This document shows positions 1-7,617 of a stretch of 64,000 nt of DNA, one piece after another. Source of the DNA: Pseudobdellovibrionaceae bacterium (GTDB taxonomy: Bacteria; Bdellovibrionota; Bdellovibrionia; Bdellovibrionales; Bdellovibrionaceae). The notes beneath the pieces are model-generated. The model was not told the DNA's origin. It saw only the letters and a list, made by a program, of their open reading frames with translations, and did not search any database. The translations under genes and the position numbers were made by a program. Positions within the stretch are counted from its first letter, which is position 1; every line of letters starts with the position of its first letter. The stretch is taken from NCBI GenBank assembly GCA_947449255.1, contig CANFQX010000001.1:284606-348605 (forward strand). The letters are read 5' to 3'.

Positions 1-1375
1 ACGGAGAAGACATCTCGCCCCAATATTTTTCATAGAGTGGCATCCGCCAATTCAAATCCCCAGCTCGTTGTCCCGCCAGTGATAGCTCCTGAGCTAAAGC
101 ATCGTCATTTGAAAACAATCCAGCAATCTCTGCCCCCAAGCCCACTTTGATCGCCCCAGTCAGCGTTGCAACATCAATAACAACTTCAGCTTCATCACTG
201 CCCTTTTGAGTGCATGCCACATCCAAAACATCTGCTAAGACTAAGCGTCCTTCGGCATCGGTGTTGTCGATTTCGACTTTGAGTCCATTTCGCGCGGTCA
301 CCACATCACTGGGGCGAAATGATTTTCCATCCACTGAGTTTTCGGCAAGGGCTAAATAAAAATCCAAAGGCCCCGGGTATTGTGATTCTGAAGCCCACAG
401 CGCAAGCCCCATCACCGTTGCGGCTCCTCCCATATCTTTTTTCATCAAACGCATGGCAGAAGAGGGTTTTAGATCCAATCCACCCGTATCAAAGGTGATG
501 CCTTTTCCAACAAAGGCCACAGGTTTAAGTTTCGACTTTTTTGTTGGACGGTATTTTATGTGAACCATGCTGGGACCAAATTCAGCCCCACGCCCCACTG
601 AAGAATGAAGCCCCATGCCCTCTTGATTTAATTTTTTGGCATCCCAAACAGCCACTTTGAATCCTGAATTCCATTTGATTTTTTTTACCGCCAAATCAGC
701 AAAGCTCTGAGGATTCAATTCATTTGGAGGCAAGTTCACAAGGTGACGAGCTAAGTTCACGGCCCTTGCATGTCCCAAAGCTTCCTTGATCAGATCTTTA
801 GAAACAGCTTGAGAATCTGTTTTCAAAAAAACTTGCGGCAGGTCTAATAATTGTTTTCCATCCATAAATTGACGGTAATTGTAGGCCGCCATATCAAAAC
901 CCACCAGAGCACCCAATTGATGAGCTTCACTCACTCCATAAAACTCCATCTGAATGGTTTTGAGTTGATTCACTTTAAAATGACTCACCAGGGAGCCAAA
1001 CTGATCTCGAGCCCAGGAGTACTGCGCTTCATCAATGAAACCATGATGCCCAGCGCTTCCCTTTGATTGCGGCCTGAAAATCCAGACAGGCCCCTGCTGG
1101 CCAATAAAATAGGTCACTTCACGTTCATTTTTATTTAAAGCCTCTAATTGCCACGAAAGAGCATGGGTTTTAAAAAGGTCTAGGGCGCGATGAGTCTCCG
1201 AAGCCCCCAGGACGACAACGTAGCCAGTGGGCTCTCCATTGACAGCCTTTGTATGCTTATTGAATTCTTTAAAAGATTCAATCCAAGAGGGAATTTGAAA
1301 CTTTGATGTTTTCTTGGAAACTCTTGGAGAACTTGCTTTTTTCATTTTTTTTGAACTGGTTCGAATTTTTGCCAT
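1..1375 (-). CDS. pepA: Leucyl aminopeptidase, family M17 (C-terminus cut by window edge)
   Basis: Cytosolic two-metal aminopeptidase that removes N-terminal residues from peptides during protein turnover. About 458 residues are readable from an ATG at 1375. The gene runs off the left edge, and judged by the usual 480-500 residues of the family a few dozen C-terminal residues are missing. The metal/catalytic block VGKGITFDTGGLDLKPS lies near residue 286 and the M17 signature NTDAEGRLVLADVL near residue 369, with the Lys, Asp and Glu ligands intact, so the enzyme should be active. The first 20 residues are Lys/Ser-rich and there is no signal peptide. It is divergent from the EEP-family gene at 1428 with only 52 bp between them, so the two promoters must share that gap. 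The family assignment is firm; substrate preference is not visible. Confidence 0.93.
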   Translation of the reverse strand, partial: MAKIRTSSKKMKKASSPRVSKKTSKFQIPSWIESFKEFNKHTKAVNGEPTGYVVVLGASETHRALDLFKTHALSWQLEALNKNEREVTYFIGQQGPVWIFRPQSKGSAGHHGFIDEAQYSWARDQFGSLVSHFKVNQLKTIQMEFYGVSEAHQLGALVGFDMAAYNYRQFMDGKQLLDLPQVFLKTDSQAVSKDLIKEALGHARAVNLARHLVNLPPNELNPQSFADLAVKKIKWNSGFKVAVWDAKKLNQEGMGLHSSVGRGAEFGPSMVHIKYRPTKKSKLKPVAFVGKGITFDTGGLDLKPSSAMRLMKKDMGGAATVMGLALWASESQYPGPLDFYLALAENSVDGKSFRPSDVVTARNGLKVEIDNTDAEGRLVLADVLDVACTQKGSDEAEVVIDVATLTGAIKVGLGAEIAGLFSNDDALAQELSLAGQRAGDLNWRMPLYEKYWGEMSSP

Positions 1376-1427
1376 GTTTTTCTCATTATTTTGTTTGAGC
1401 TTAAGATATAAACTTCTGTAAAATCAT

Positions 1428-2462
1428 ATGATGACGTGGACAAAGACCACAAATCTAAAATTGTGCTTACTCAACGCAGAGAACCTATTTCTGCAATTTG
1501 ATGCTGAGCCCACCAAGGATTTGTTAAAACTTTCAGAAATTGAGTGGCAAAAGCACAGTTCTTCTATTTATGAAAATAAAAATCTGAGGAAATGTCAGGA
1601 ACTCGGTCGTGGCCTACTGGAGATTAATGCCGACATTATCATGTTCTGTGAAGTGGGTGGAATTGAATCCCTCAAAAACTTCAACCACCTATTTATGAAT
1701 GACTGTTACAGCCCTGTTTTGATTGAAGGAAACTCAGATCGCAATATCGATGTGGGTTACCTGATTCGAAAAAATACCCCCTTCTTTTTTGATATTTTAT
1801 CGAATAAAAGTCGACTGATCAACTACCTCTATCCCCATGAAAGATTGAGTTTGCAAAGTGGCTACCCTCTGGCCAACAAAGAAATCTCAGTCAGCCATAA
1901 ATTTTCGAGAGATGTTGCTGAGCTGCGTTTATTCACCTCAGACAAAGAAAAGCCCTTCTTAATGATTTTACTCACTCACTTAAAATCGCGTCTTGATCGG
2001 GATCGCATTGATCCAAATGGCTTTGAAAGACGACAAGCTGAGCTTAAAACTTTGCTCGAGATTTATAAAGAGCTCGAGCTCGCCCACCCCCTTGTCCCCA
2101 TCGTGGTCGCCGGAGATTTCAATGGCAATGCCAGTCCTGCTGAAACGGATGAGGAATTTAAAGACCTCTACACCTTGACTGGATTAAAAGATGTTTTTGA
2201 ACTGGCACTATTAAAGCCTGAAGACAGAGCCACTTTTTATCAAGTGAAAAACAATACACGAACTGAAGGACGGCAGATTGATTTTTGCTTTCTTTCTCCA
2301 ACGCTGCAAGCTCACCTTAATCATAACTCGGTCAAGGCCTATCGCTACAAGACTGATTTCGGCGTAGAGCATGGCATCCCCAAAAATATGGAAGAAAAGC
2401 TACGTCTTCCCTCTGACCATTACCCGATTGTCTTTGAAATAGAAAACATCCCTTTTTCATAA
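1428..2462 (+). CDS. Endonuclease/exonuclease/phosphatase (EEP) family protein
   Basis: A 344-residue member of the EEP fold (DNase I, exonuclease III and phosphodiesterase superfamily), which hydrolyses phosphodiester or phosphomonoester bonds with a divalent metal. Visible motifs in order are LLNAENLF near the N-terminus (metal-binding Asn), a CEVGG segment in place of the usual E-V-G, LLTHLKSR in the middle, VVAGDFNGN (catalytic Asp and Asn), GRQIDFCFLSP, and the terminal SDHYPIVFEI with its catalytic Asp-His pair. No signal peptide is seen, so it is probably cytoplasmic. Two ATG codons, 1428 and 1431, are possible starts. It is followed after 24 bp by the GNAT gene on the same strand and is probably co-transcribed with it. 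The substrate (nucleic acid, lipid or small molecule) cannot be told. Confidence 0.85.
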   Translation: MMTWTKTTNLKLCLLNAENLFLQFDAEPTKDLLKLSEIEWQKHSSSIYENKNLRKCQELGRGLLEINADIIMFCEVGGIESLKNFNHLFMNDCYSPVLIEGNSDRNIDVGYLIRKNTPFFFDILSNKSRLINYLYPHERLSLQSGYPLANKEISVSHKFSRDVAELRLFTSDKEKPFLMILLTHLKSRLDRDRIDPNGFERRQAELKTLLEIYKELELAHPLVPIVVAGDFNGNASPAETDEEFKDLYTLTGLKDVFELALLKPEDRATFYQVKNNTRTEGRQIDFCFLSPTLQAHLNHNSVKAYRYKTDFGVEHGIPKNMEEKLRLPSDHYPIVFEIENIPFS

Positions 2463-2486
2463 CCCCCTTGACCAGACAGGCTTTCC

Positions 2487-3080
2487 ATGAAAACGCCAAG
2501 AGTTGTAATCTTTAAAAAAACCAAACGACTTTTCCTTCGCCCTCTACAACTTATGGATCATGAAAACTGGGCACAAGCCTACTCTTCTATGCATGCACCA
2601 CAAAATGAATGGGATGAAACGAATTGGCTAGACTCTGAACTGAGCCTTAAAAAATTTAAGGAGCATTTAAAGAAGCACCAAGCTTGGCAAAATGAAGATC
2701 ATTTTTATCAATTTGGAGTTTTTCGCAAAGATGATGGCCTACTGATAGGTTTTATAAATCTGATGGACATTTCTCGTGGTCTTTTTCAAAACGCTTATCT
2801 GGGATATCGAATTTACAACAACCACTGGGGGCAAGGCTACGCCAAAGAAGCCTGTCAAGCGGCAGTCGAAATCGCATTCAAAAACTTAAAACTTCATCGT
2901 ATCGAAGCCGGAATTGAACCCACCAACAAACGCTCCATCCGTGTTGCCAAAGCCATTGGTCTTCGCAAAGAAGGCTTAAGCCCAAGGCGTCTTTTATTGA
3001 GGAATAAATGGATTGATCTTGTGCTCTATGCTGCGACCTCTGAAGAATTTGGCCTTAAATGGAAAAACCCTAAAAAATAG
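2487..3080 (+). CDS. GNAT-family N-acetyltransferase (RimJ/RimL-like)
   Basis: A 197-residue acetyl-CoA-dependent N-acetyltransferase of the RimJ/RimL branch of the GNAT fold, which typically acetylates an N-terminal amine of a ribosomal protein or a small amine. The opening KTKRLFLRPLQLMDHE is the typical first strand of this branch. The acetyl-CoA-binding region reads GYRIYNNHWGQGYAKEAC, with the Q-x-x-G-x-G/A-like loop seen as WGQGYA. It is followed by LHRIEAGIEPTNKRSIRVA, where the conserved Asn of the N-x-x-S motif is kept, and by KAIGLRKEG. The gene lies 24 bp after the EEP gene. The substrate cannot be assigned from sequence alone. Confidence 0.87.
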   Translation: MKTPRVVIFKKTKRLFLRPLQLMDHENWAQAYSSMHAPQNEWDETNWLDSELSLKKFKEHLKKHQAWQNEDHFYQFGVFRKDDGLLIGFINLMDISRGLFQNAYLGYRIYNNHWGQGYAKEACQAAVEIAFKNLKLHRIEAGIEPTNKRSIRVAKAIGLRKEGLSPRRLLLRNKWIDLVLYAATSEEFGLKWKNPKK

Positions 3081-3110
3081 ACTCTTGAGTTTTTATGATC
3101 TCCGACACTT

Positions 3111-3116
3111 TATAAT
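3111..3116 (+). promoter_or_regulatory. Possible -10 element
   Basis: A perfect TATAAT sits about 94 bp before the chosen start of the membrane-protein gene. The best upstream partner, TTGAGT at 3085-3090, is 20 bp away, which is longer than the usual 16-18 bp, so only the -10 box is convincing. Confidence 0.3.
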
Positions 3117-3209
3117 AAAAGCCCTTTATTTTTATCTAGTCAGTCCTTGAAAATGAGTTTTCCACCCAAAGTGAAAACGAACGGTGAAAACAATCAAAAG
3201 GAAGACAAT

Positions 3210-3722
3210 ATGATAAAATGGCTGACAGTTGTATTGGGGTTTTTATTCGGTTCGCAAGCCTCCAAGGCATGGAATTTCAATGAGATCGCCATGGGCATCT
3301 ATGAAGAGGCCCTGCATCGCAGCCGAAGGCCGATCGCTTTTCTGTTTTTGGGATTGGCCTCCGTCATTTTATTTTGCGGTGGTTTTTTTATGAGTCTGAT
3401 CGATATCACTCGGCAATTTGATCTCACTGGTCATTTCTATCCAGGTGCGATTTTCTGGACTGGAGCGATTTTATCGGCCACCTTACTGCTTGCCCTAAGT
3501 TACATCTTCAGCAAAGTATGGACAGCCAATTTTCTCGATAAATCTCAGCCACAAACGCAAACTGAAAGCCATACCCCAAAGCTGCAAGAAGCTTTATCGC
3601 TGTTGATCCTTGATCATATCGAAGAAAGAAAATTTAAAAGAGAAAAAGAGGAAAATTTAAGACAAACTTCAGAGACGAAAAAGACTAAAAAAAATAGTCC
3701 CGAGATGGAAACTCCCTTTTAA
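3210..3722 (+). CDS. Small membrane protein with two transmembrane segments
   Basis: I do not recognise a named family. The ATG at 3210 is chosen because AAAAGGAAG at 3196-3204 is a good ribosome binding site for it; an in-frame ATG at 3147 would add 21 polar residues with no clear site. The 170-residue product has a short hydrophobic N-terminal segment, a charged region (EEALHRSRRP), two strong transmembrane helices (IAFLFLGLASVILFCGGFFM and FWTGAILSATLLLALSYIF) and a charged, Lys/Glu-rich cytoplasmic tail. The layout resembles small phage-holin-superfamily or DUF-type inner-membrane proteins, but that is only a resemblance. It is convergent with pdxH and their stop codons overlap in a shared TTAA. 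Confidence 0.7.
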   Translation: MIKWLTVVLGFLFGSQASKAWNFNEIAMGIYEEALHRSRRPIAFLFLGLASVILFCGGFFMSLIDITRQFDLTGHFYPGAIFWTGAILSATLLLALSYIFSKVWTANFLDKSQPQTQTESHTPKLQEALSLLILDHIEERKFKREKEENLRQTSETKKTKKNSPEMETPF

Positions 3723-4306
3723 GGACTTCTCATAAAGGTCTTCCAACCTGAAGAACTTTTCTGATAAATATAGCGTTGATGCAAACGACCCGTTAAACCA
3801 AACCAAAACTCTATTTCATGGGGCTCAACCTGCCAACCACCCCAATGCCGTGGGCGAGGGACAGCTTGTCCCTCAAACTGCTTTTCAAATTCTTCTACAC
3901 GAAGGGCCAGATGATTGTATTCAGGGATAACTTCACTCTGATTCGAGGCCCAAGCTCCGATTTGGCTGAGTCTTGGACGAGTTGAAAAATAAGCATCACT
4001 TTCTGCTGCAGACACCTTCGAGGCAACACCAGTGATTCGAACTTGCTGCCAAATGGCAGGCCAATAAAAATTTAAACAGACGTTGGGATTATTTTCGATA
4101 TCACGTCCTTTATGGCTTTCATAATTTCCATAAAAAACAAAACCCTGGGATGAGACTTCTTTAAGGTAAACTATACGAGCAGAGGGCATGCCCTCTTGAC
4201 TTACCGTCGACAATGACATGGCATTGGCCTCAGGTATTTTTAGAGCAACCGCCTCTTTCATGAGGCGGTCAAAATGTTGATAGGGATCTAAATTCAAATC
4301 AAACAC
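3719..4306 (-). CDS. pdxH: Pyridoxamine 5'-phosphate oxidase
   Basis: FMN-dependent oxidase that converts pyridoxine or pyridoxamine 5'-phosphate to pyridoxal 5'-phosphate, the last step of vitamin B6 synthesis and salvage. The 195 residues match the usual compact family length. Visible signatures in order are SARIVYLKEV, GFVFYGNYESHKGRDIENNP (FMN binding), LNFYWPAIWQQVRI, STRPRLSQIGAWASNQS, PRPRHWGGWQVEP and EIEFWFGLTGRLHQR, the last carrying the conserved R-L-H substrate motif. It begins 17 bp after the stop of the FKBP lipoprotein gene on the same strand, so the two probably share a transcript. Its stop overlaps that of the facing membrane-protein gene. Confidence 0.95.
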   Translation of the reverse strand: MFDLNLDPYQHFDRLMKEAVALKIPEANAMSLSTVSQEGMPSARIVYLKEVSSQGFVFYGNYESHKGRDIENNPNVCLNFYWPAIWQQVRITGVASKVSAAESDAYFSTRPRLSQIGAWASNQSEVIPEYNHLALRVEEFEKQFEGQAVPRPRHWGGWQVEPHEIEFWFGLTGRLHQRYIYQKSSSGWKTFMRSP

Positions 4307-4323
4307 AGGCTCTCTTTTTACTG

Positions 4324-5049
4324 CTATTTTTTAGCTTTTTTAGTCTCAACTGGATGAGCAGAGGCCGCTTTATCAGCTTTTTTCACGATATCAACCAATT
4401 CAACTTCAAAAATTAAAACTGAATTTGGTGGAATTCCTGGGCGACCAGAAGGACCGTAAGCCAACTCAGGTGCGATGAATAGTTTTGCTTTACCGCCAAC
4501 TTTCATAAGTTGCAAAGCTTCTGTCCAACCTGGGATAACGCCACCCACTGGAAATTCAGCTGGTTGACCTCTGTCGTAAGAAGAATCGAATTGCTCTCCA
4601 TTCATCAAAGTTCCTTTGTAATGAACTTTAACGGTGTCTTCTTTGCTAGGACTTGCGCCCGCGCCTTCTTTAACAACGATATATTGAAGTCCACTTGCTG
4701 TGACTTTTACACCCGCTGCTGTTTTATTTTTTTCTAAAAACTCTTTGCCAGTTTTAGAGTTTTTGTCAGCTTGCTCAGTTTGTTTCTTCATTGTCATTTC
4801 TTGAAGTTTCATCATTGCAGCTTGCATGTCTTCTTTAGACATTTCATTTTTGCTCACAGAAGCATCTTTTAATGCCTGAGACAATGCATCAGCATCAAAC
4901 TCAATATTTTGCTGTTTCAAATTTCCACCGATTTGTTGCCCAATCGCGTAGCTGGCTTTTTTTACATCTGAATCCAACTTTACTTTTTTAGTACAAGCGG
5001 CTGTGAATGCCATTGCTAGTGCAAGGCCTCCTATTACAAACTTATTCAT
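4324..5049 (-). CDS. FKBP-type peptidyl-prolyl isomerase lipoprotein (FkpA/Mip-like)
   Basis: A 241-residue envelope peptidyl-prolyl cis-trans isomerase that helps exported proteins fold. The signal peptide ends in a lipobox, FTAAC, so it is predicted to be lipid-anchored. Residues about 25-115 form the helical FKBP-type N-terminal dimerisation domain (YAIGQQIGGNLK) and residues about 120-225 the catalytic FKBP domain, with SGLQYIVVKEGAG, VKVHYKGTLMNGEQFDSSYD, FPVGGVIPGWTEALQLM and PELAYGPSGRPGIPPNSVL. These active-site aromatics and the flap are complete. The C-terminal tail is Lys-rich. A strong ribosome binding site (GAGGAGA on the minus strand) precedes the ATG. It is the first gene of a probable two-gene unit with pdxH. 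Confidence 0.94.
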   Translation of the reverse strand: MNKFVIGGLALAMAFTAACTKKVKLDSDVKKASYAIGQQIGGNLKQQNIEFDADALSQALKDASVSKNEMSKEDMQAAMMKLQEMTMKKQTEQADKNSKTGKEFLEKNKTAAGVKVTASGLQYIVVKEGAGASPSKEDTVKVHYKGTLMNGEQFDSSYDRGQPAEFPVGGVIPGWTEALQLMKVGGKAKLFIAPELAYGPSGRPGIPPNSVLIFEVELVDIVKKADKAASAHPVETKKAKK

Positions 5050-5208
5050 GCTGTCTCCTCACTTAAATGACCGTTTAGGTGATCATTAATTTTATTGATC
5101 CTTAAGATGATCCCTAAGGTTGTTTATTTCTACAAGAAACAATCTTGCTCTGAATTTATAATTTTTCAAACAGATATTGCAGTATGTTATAGGAAGTTTA
5201 TTTATGCC

Positions 5209-6066
5209 CTAGAATTCAACTCGAAAATAAAGATTCCCCTCGGGCAAAATATTTCCAAGAAAGTTGGAGTCCGAAAGCCCCCCGCCAAGATAAACACCGT
5301 GTCGAAGCCGCTCTTCAAAGGTTGCTGAAACCTTATCTTCAAAGCTGCAACCAAACTGAGCTCCAAATGATAAAATGGCGGAACCCTTGCCGCAGGCTGC
5401 ATAGGATAGTCCCATATTGAAATTTGAGCCAGCAAGCTTATTCGTTTCAACCGAAATGGCTTTTTGCTGCCCAAACTCCATGCCCTTTTCTTCGGAACGG
5501 CCATCAATCTTTAATCGAACCACATAGGCATCAGCAATAGCTTTTACCTCTGGCACTGAATTTCCGACACTGGCCAGCACCTGCAAAAGTGAAATCGCTA
5601 CATCTCCGCCAGTTGCTGTTGCATTGGCATTCACTCCAACCAAACTCTCCTGTGCTGGAGGCTTTACGCCTGAAAATAATTTTTGAATGGCTTCATCCAC
5701 ATTCACTATTAGGTCCGGAGCTTTCTCAAAGACTTCCAGCAAGAACTGATCTATATGATATTTTTTGTAATATTCAAGATAGGTCACCCTATCTATAAGT
5801 TTAGCTATATCGACCATATTATTTTTTTTGGGGGTAGAGCTGAGCGAATCGAAAACATGATCCAGTTCACAATGACAATAGGGTGAGGCTCCAGCCTCAG
5901 TCCTTTTCGACTCGCTCAATTTAAAGGCTCCAGAAGTGGCCGTCAACTCTGAAGCCCGAGCTTTAGAGCAAGAAATCAGGGCTGCACTAAAATGAGATGC
6001 CACCAATAAAGTCAACGACATCCACATCTGTTTTTTTAGCTTTCGCGAACCAGTAATTTTGATCAT
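5209..6066 (-). CDS. Exported protein of unknown function, possible lipoprotein
   Basis: Not recognised as a named family. The 285-residue product starts with a basic, hydrophobic signal sequence (inner ATG at 6027 also possible) and contains LISC, which fits a lipobox; alternatively signal peptidase I could cut after ARA. The mature part has a conserved-looking CHCELDH motif near residue 64, a helical stretch, a Gly/Ala/Thr-rich middle (VGVNANATATGGD) and a Gly-rich, beta-strand-like C-terminus ending in Phe (GNLYFRVEF), which is common among outer-membrane proteins. A Cys pair (YAACGKG and FGCSFE) could form a disulphide. It lies upstream of the FKBP gene on the same strand, about 160 bp away, and is probably transcribed separately. 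Confidence 0.75.
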   Translation of the reverse strand: MIKITGSRKLKKQMWMSLTLLVASHFSAALISCSKARASELTATSGAFKLSESKRTEAGASPYCHCELDHVFDSLSSTPKKNNMVDIAKLIDRVTYLEYYKKYHIDQFLLEVFEKAPDLIVNVDEAIQKLFSGVKPPAQESLVGVNANATATGGDVAISLLQVLASVGNSVPEVKAIADAYVVRLKIDGRSEEKGMEFGQQKAISVETNKLAGSNFNMGLSYAACGKGSAILSFGAQFGCSFEDKVSATFEERLRHGVYLGGGLSDSNFLGNILPEGNLYFRVEF

Positions 6067-6403
6067 AACTTAAGGGTTTCAAGATCTATTCCAAGAATTC
6101 ACACAGAGAATGAACAAGGGCTATAATATCAATTCAAAGCCATCCAAAGATCCCTGAGGCCTCAGACCGAAGAGGGTTCATTAGAAGGACTCACTGCTCG
6201 GTGTAGAGAACTTGGACAGGACTGTCGAACTTATTTCAAATCGCGCCCCTCTGCGTCCTAAAAAAATGCAACTAAAACCCATCCAAAAATCCGCATGATG
6301 AAAGAAGCACATTAGCAAAAAAAAGCCCGCAAAGTCTTGAGCAGGCGACTTGCGAGTCTTCTCAAAAAAAGGCATAATTAAATCATAAAGGAAGACTTAT
6401 TTT
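6067..6403. other. Intergenic region, 337 bp, no convincing gene
   Basis: The region separates the divergent genes at 5209-6066 and 6404-6820. It holds a 10-bp perfect palindrome, TGAGGCCTCA, at 6155-6164 and a minus-strand terminator-like hairpin at 6317-6346. A 64-codon reverse reading frame at 6181-6375 has no ribosome binding site and an atypical composition, and is not accepted as a gene. No tRNA or other RNA fold was recognised. Confidence 0.5.
6317..6346 (-). terminator. Intrinsic terminator-like hairpin on the minus strand
   Basis: Read on the minus strand, GCCTGC pairs with GCGGGC (one G-U pair) around a 10-nt loop and is followed directly by eight T residues. No minus-strand gene lies just upstream, since the gene at 6404 reads the other way, so the transcript it would end is unknown. 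Confidence 0.4.
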
Positions 6404-6820
6404 ATGAAGCCCCGTCTTGTCATTTTTTCTATTTCCTTATTTTTTGTTTTAGCTACAAAAGCTCAAGAGACTCACTCCACAAGCTCCCGAACAAATCTTT
6501 ATGAACAAGAAGCTGCAAAAGATGAAAGCAAAACTTTTACTGCAAAAGTAAGAATCGTTCGCGATATTTCCGATGATCTTGAAGTTTTTTTTGAAGGTGA
6601 AGTGGCCAAGGGCGCCTACACTTTGCCTCGCCAAACCAAAGGCTATGCAGCAATACTCAAAACCCTCGAAGCGAGCAAAAAAGCAGAGGGCCAATCTGTC
6701 ACGGTGACCGCCGACAAGGAAAAAAACATCATCTCTGTCGAAGCTTCAAAAAGCAAACCCGGCTTTGTTCCACCCTCAGATCCCAATAAGAAGTGGGATT
6801 TTGGCAAAATGCCAGATTAG
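6404..6820 (+). CDS. Small exported protein of unknown function
   Basis: A 138-residue protein with a clear signal peptide (hydrophobic LVIFSISLFFVLA, cleavage probably after TKA). No family is recognised. The mature region is hydrophilic, with a central alpha/beta-like segment (TFTAKVRIVRDISDDLEVFF) that could be a small periplasmic fold, and a Pro/Lys-rich C-terminus. No Cys is present after the signal. The ATG is preceded by AAAGGAAG at about 6387-6394, a good ribosome binding site. It lies 113 bp upstream of a two-component system on the same strand, so it could be a target or accessory of that system, but nothing in the sequence proves it. Confidence 0.75.
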   Translation: MKPRLVIFSISLFFVLATKAQETHSTSSRTNLYEQEAAKDESKTFTAKVRIVRDISDDLEVFFEGEVAKGAYTLPRQTKGYAAILKTLEASKKAEGQSVTVTADKEKNIISVEASKSKPGFVPPSDPNKKWDFGKMPD

Positions 6821-6933
6821 CTCACAGTTTAAACCCCAGTTTCATTCATATTAGCTCAGGCAAAGATTTGATCTTGCGTATGGACATAGAAAGTGAGATT
6901 TTTTAAATCACTTTCGGAAAGGATCCAGAGGTC

Positions 6934-7617
6934 ATGCGTATTCTCGTCGTTGAAGATCAAGTCAAAATGGCAAATTTCCTCAAAAAAGGTCTCAACGAAG
7001 TTGGATATGCCGTCGACATAGCCGAAAGCGGCACTTCTGCGGAAAGCTATATGGCTCAAGGTGAATACGATCTCGTCATTCTTGACGTCATGTTGCCTGA
7101 TCAAAATGGCATAGACACGGCCAGACACCTTCGCCGTGATGGCTATGCGGGCCCCATTTTGATGGTAACAGCTCTCTCCACCACCAAAGATAAAGTCAAT
7201 GGCCTGGATGCAGGAGCCGATGACTATCTAACAAAGCCCTATTCTTTTGATGAACTGCATGCCCGAGTTCGAGCCTTACTGCGTCGCAAAGCACCAAATG
7301 GAGCCTCCGTCACGAGCACCTTGAAATATGCTGATTTAGAACTGGATCTTATTCAACGCAAAGTCCGCAGATCAGGACAAGAAATCACTTTGACCTCCAA
7401 AGAGTTTGCCTTGCTGGAATATTTCATGCGCAACCCCGAAAGACCTTTGGGAAGGGTGTCCATTGCCGAACATGTTTGGGATATTCATTTTGATTCCGAA
7501 AGCAATGTGATCGACGTCTATATCAATCTCTTAAGAAAAAAAATAGATGCTCCATTTTCAAAAAAACTTCTCCATACAGTTGTTGGCACGGGCTATGTTC
7601 TTAAAGAAAATATATAA
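6934..7617 (+). CDS. OmpR/PhoB-family response regulator
   Basis: A 227-residue two-component response regulator, a DNA-binding transcription factor activated by phosphorylation. The receiver domain (1-120) has its phosphoacceptor at Asp51 (VILDVMLP), the acidic pair at Glu7-Asp8, Thr79 in MVTAL and Lys101 in YLTKPY. The winged-helix output domain (about 130-225) shows LTSKEFALLEYFMRNPERPL, AEHVWDIHFDSESNVIDVYI and TVVGTGYVL, all standard for the PhoB/OmpR class. It overlaps the following histidine kinase gene by about 23 bp, which suggests translational coupling and that the two are cognate. The signal and the regulon are unknown. Confidence 0.95.
   Translation: MRILVVEDQVKMANFLKKGLNEVGYAVDIAESGTSAESYMAQGEYDLVILDVMLPDQNGIDTARHLRRDGYAGPILMVTALSTTKDKVNGLDAGADDYLTKPYSFDELHARVRALLRRKAPNGASVTSTLKYADLELDLIQRKVRRSGQEITLTSKEFALLEYFMRNPERPLGRVSIAEHVWDIHFDSESNVIDVYINLLRKKIDAPFSKKLLHTVVGTGYVLKENI

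Noticed and set aside
6181..6375. A 64-codon minus-strand frame in the 6067-6403 gap
   Set aside because: No ribosome binding site, no domain, and it spans the terminator-like hairpin at 6317-6346, which would end its own transcript.
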